A DNA stretch of 64,000 bases, taken from Xanthomonas sp. CFBP 8443. Lineage in GTDB: Bacteria; Pseudomonadota; Gammaproteobacteria; Xanthomonadales; Xanthomonadaceae. Positions 62,528-64,000 of this stretch are shown here, one piece after another. The stretch spans positions 3,906,001-3,970,000 of the forward strand of contig NZ_CP102592.1 of assembly GCF_025666195.1 (NCBI RefSeq), in the 5' to 3' direction. Below the pieces are notes generated by a model. That model was not told where the DNA came from, did not search any database, and was given only the letters and a program-made list of their open reading frames with translations. The stretch's first letter is position 1, and the number at the start of each line of letters is the position of its first letter. Position numbers and translations under genes: made by a program.

Positions 62528-63529
62528 TCAGTGCTGGCCGACCCTGATCACCACCTTGCCCTTGGCGCGCCCGCTCTCGACGTAGGCCAATGCCTGCGCC
62601 GTTGCTTCGAACGGGAACACCCGGTCCAGCACCGGGGTGAGGATCCCGGCCTCGAGCAGCGCGCCGATCTCGCGCAACTGGTCGCCGTTGGCGGTCATGA
62701 ACAGGAAGGCATAGCTGACGCCGCGCCGCCTGGCCTTCCTGCGGATGCCGCCGCTGAGCAGGCGGATCACCTGCCGCAGCGGCCACGCCAGTCCCTGTTG
62801 CGCGGCGAAGTCTGGGTCCGGCGGGCCGGAGATGGAAATGAGCTTGCCGCCGGGCTTGAGCACGCGCAGGGATTTCTCCAGCACGTCGCTGCCCAGGCTG
62901 TTGAGGACGACGTCGTAGTCGCGCACGAGGGTCTCGAAGTCCTGCGTCCGGTAGTCGATGACCAGGTCGGCGCCCAGCGCCTTCACCCAGCCGACGTTGC
63001 CGGTGCCGGTGGTGGTCGCGACGAAGGCACCAAGGTGCTTGGCGAGCTGGATGGCGATGCTGCCGACGCCGCCGGAGCCGGCATGGATCAGCACCTTCTG
63101 CCCCTTCTGCAGGCCCGCCGTCTCGACCAGGGCCTGCCACGCGGTCAGCGCGACCAGCGGAATCGAGGCGGCTTCCTCCATGCCGAGGTTGGCGGGCTTC
63201 AACGCCAGCGCGCTTTCCTTGACCACGATACGTTCGGCGAAGCTGCCGATGCGGTCGGCACGCGCGTACACCGCGTCGCCGGGCTTGAAGCGGCGCACGC
63301 CGGCCCCGACCCGCAGCACCACGCCGGCCACGTCGTGACCCAGCACCAGCGGAAACCGGTGCGGCAGGATCAGCTTGAACTCGCCCTTGCGGATCTTCGC
63401 GTCGAGCACGTTGACGCCGGCGGCATGCACCTCCACCAGCACATCGTCGTCGCGCAGCTCCGGTTCGGGCAGCTCGCCGATCCGACCCGGGTGCCTGTTG
63501 CCATAGCCTTCGATGAAGAACGCTTTCAT
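62528..63529 (-). CDS. NADP-dependent zinc-less alcohol dehydrogenase (quinone oxidoreductase type)
   Basis: A 333-aa medium-chain dehydrogenase/reductase. GroES-like N-terminal domain (VLVEVHAAGVNVLDAKIRKG; FPLVLGHDVAGVVLRVGAGV; FKPGDAVYARADRIGSFAER) without the zinc-ligand Cys/His set, then Rossmann domain QKVLIHAGSGGVGSIAIQLA (NADPH loop) and VLNSLGSDVLEKSLRVLKPG. Likely reduces quinones or reactive enones/aldehydes. ATG at 63529 overlaps the stop of the upstream membrane-protein gene (ATGA); third gene of an operon entering from the right edge. Confidence 0.9.
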   Translation of the reverse strand: MKAFFIEGYGNRHPGRIGELPEPELRDDDVLVEVHAAGVNVLDAKIRKGEFKLILPHRFPLVLGHDVAGVVLRVGAGVRRFKPGDAVYARADRIGSFAERIVVKESALALKPANLGMEEAASIPLVALTAWQALVETAGLQKGQKVLIHAGSGGVGSIAIQLAKHLGAFVATTTGTGNVGWVKALGADLVIDYRTQDFETLVRDYDVVLNSLGSDVLEKSLRVLKPGGKLISISGPPDPDFAAQQGLAWPLRQVIRLLSGGIRRKARRRGVSYAFLFMTANGDQLREIGALLEAGILTPVLDRVFPFEATAQALAYVESGRAKGKVVIRVGQH

Positions 63530-63900
63530 GATTTTTCCCTGACGAAAACGAATGCGAGGACGAACCCGATTTCGAGCACGGCTGCGACCAGGATCCCGCG
63601 GCCCGCGTGGCCGCTGGCCAGTTCGCCGATGCCCAGCGCCGCCAGCAACGTACAGGCGGTGACGAAGCCCGCCACCAGCGCCGAACGCGCCGGCGATGGC
63701 GCCGCGCCGCGCGCCATGAAGAACATCACGCTCAGGCCCGCATACAACGCGGCCCCGCGTCGCGCCATCAGCTCGGCCGAAGGCGAAGCGCCGACGTCCC
63801 AGTTCGCCAGCATCGCACCCGGCGAGAACATCCAGGTGCAGGCGATCGCCAGGAACAGCAGCGAGGCCAGGACCGACAGCGAGCGGAAACCCAGGCGCAT
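63526..63900 (-). CDS. Small four-helix membrane protein
   Basis: A 124-aa protein with four predicted membrane helices (about 7-27, 48-66, 73-93, 100-120: SVLASLLFLAIACTWMFSPG; LYAGLSVMFFMARG; SALVAGFVTACTLLAALGIG; ILVAAVLEIGFVLAFVFVRE). No enzyme motif is visible and the function is unknown; similar small proteins are often encoded with oxidoreductases. ATG at 63900 follows the previous gene's stop by 5 bp, and its own stop overlaps the oxidoreductase start, so it is the middle gene of a tight operon. Confidence 0.75.
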   Translation of the reverse strand: MRLGFRSLSVLASLLFLAIACTWMFSPGAMLANWDVGASPSAELMARRGAALYAGLSVMFFMARGAAPSPARSALVAGFVTACTLLAALGIGELASGHAGRGILVAAVLEIGFVLAFVFVREKS

Positions 63901-63905
63901 GACGG

Positions 63906-64000
63906 TCACCGGTTGAGGATGCGCGACAGCACGGCCTGGTGGATCCAGCGCGGCGTCGTCCACATGAAGACCGCGTTCAACTTGTTGATCAGCCCGGGCA
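63906..64000 (-). CDS. 3' end of a CDS running off the right edge
   Basis: About 30 C-terminal codons are visible (PGLINKLNAVFMWTTPRWIH, then QAVLSRILNR and stop TGA at 63906). The basic/aromatic tail could be the C terminus of a short-chain dehydrogenase, but the fragment is too short to assign. The stop is 5 bp before the start of the small membrane protein gene, which supports one operon of at least three genes. Confidence 0.55.
   Translation of the reverse strand, partial: PGLINKLNAVFMWTTPRWIHQAVLSRILNR

Noticed and set aside
1..64000. tRNA/rRNA genes, IS elements, prophage or plasmid origin
   Set aside because: Read through on both strands without finding tRNA T-loop patterns, transposases, integrases or replication genes.

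Overview
The window is high-GC, gene-dense gammaproteobacterial chromosome, most likely from a Xanthomonas or close relative (Xanthomonadaceae). This is inferred from the gene set (EstA-type autotransporter esterase, cysNC-cysD / cysJIH and cysB / cysG-cysK divergons, class I aldolase next to pyk and pgk), from GTAG-headed REP hairpins, and from heptanucleotide repeats of the type GGGACTC between genes. No rRNA, tRNA, CRISPR array, IS element or prophage gene was recognised.

Layout. 1-7.2 kb: truncated EstA-like autotransporter, thiS-thiG-trmB, an SLC13-type permease, a Rieske protein, a small membrane protein and an FAH-family hydrolase. 7.3-25.4 kb: mscL, M28 peptidase, LacI regulator, a SpoU methyltransferase translationally coupled to a type-B carboxylesterase, an AGCS Na+/amino acid symporter, a GNAT acetyltransferase, a coupled polysaccharide deacetylase/glycosyltransferase pair, a two-gene RND efflux operon, a small membrane protein and an M1 aminopeptidase. 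25.5-44.5 kb: sulfate assimilation in two divergent blocks, cysD-cysNC // cysJ-cysI-cysH and cysB // cysG-cysK. Together these cover sulfate activation, PAPS reduction, sulfite reduction, siroheme supply and cysteine synthesis under a CysB-type regulator. Between the blocks sit a four-unit REP array, a metal/siderophore uptake group (DUF2946, TonB receptor, PepSY protein with a His/Met-rich insert), an arsR-arsC-arsH operon without an efflux pump, a scramblase-like gene and a small Cys-rich protein.

44.8-51.8 kb: a nucleoside-hydrolase-like protein, an ICMT-type methyltransferase, a membrane protein with L7/L12-like repeats, a macrodomain deacetylase, an alpha/beta hydrolase, a frameshifted epoxide hydrolase and a divergent LysR regulator. 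51.8-56.9 kb: glycolytic cluster on the minus strand, pgk with a coupled HAD phosphatase, then pyk (clear intrinsic terminator) and class I fructose-bisphosphate aldolase. 57-64 kb: a coupled DUF2339/DUF3999 membrane pair, a soluble chemoreceptor-like sensor with its signalling helix at the N terminus, and a quinone oxidoreductase-type operon running off the right edge.

Most notable signals: (1) a recurrent element made of inverted heptanucleotide arrays, one copy of which is translated in frame inside CysNC, where a one-unit change in repeat number would shift the frame; (2) the tandem REP-pair array; (3) CysG lacking most of its dehydrogenase/ferrochelatase half; (4) arsR-arsC-arsH with a near-perfect palindromic operator touching the start codon; (5) a HAD phosphatase coupled to pgk beside pyk, suggesting metabolite repair.
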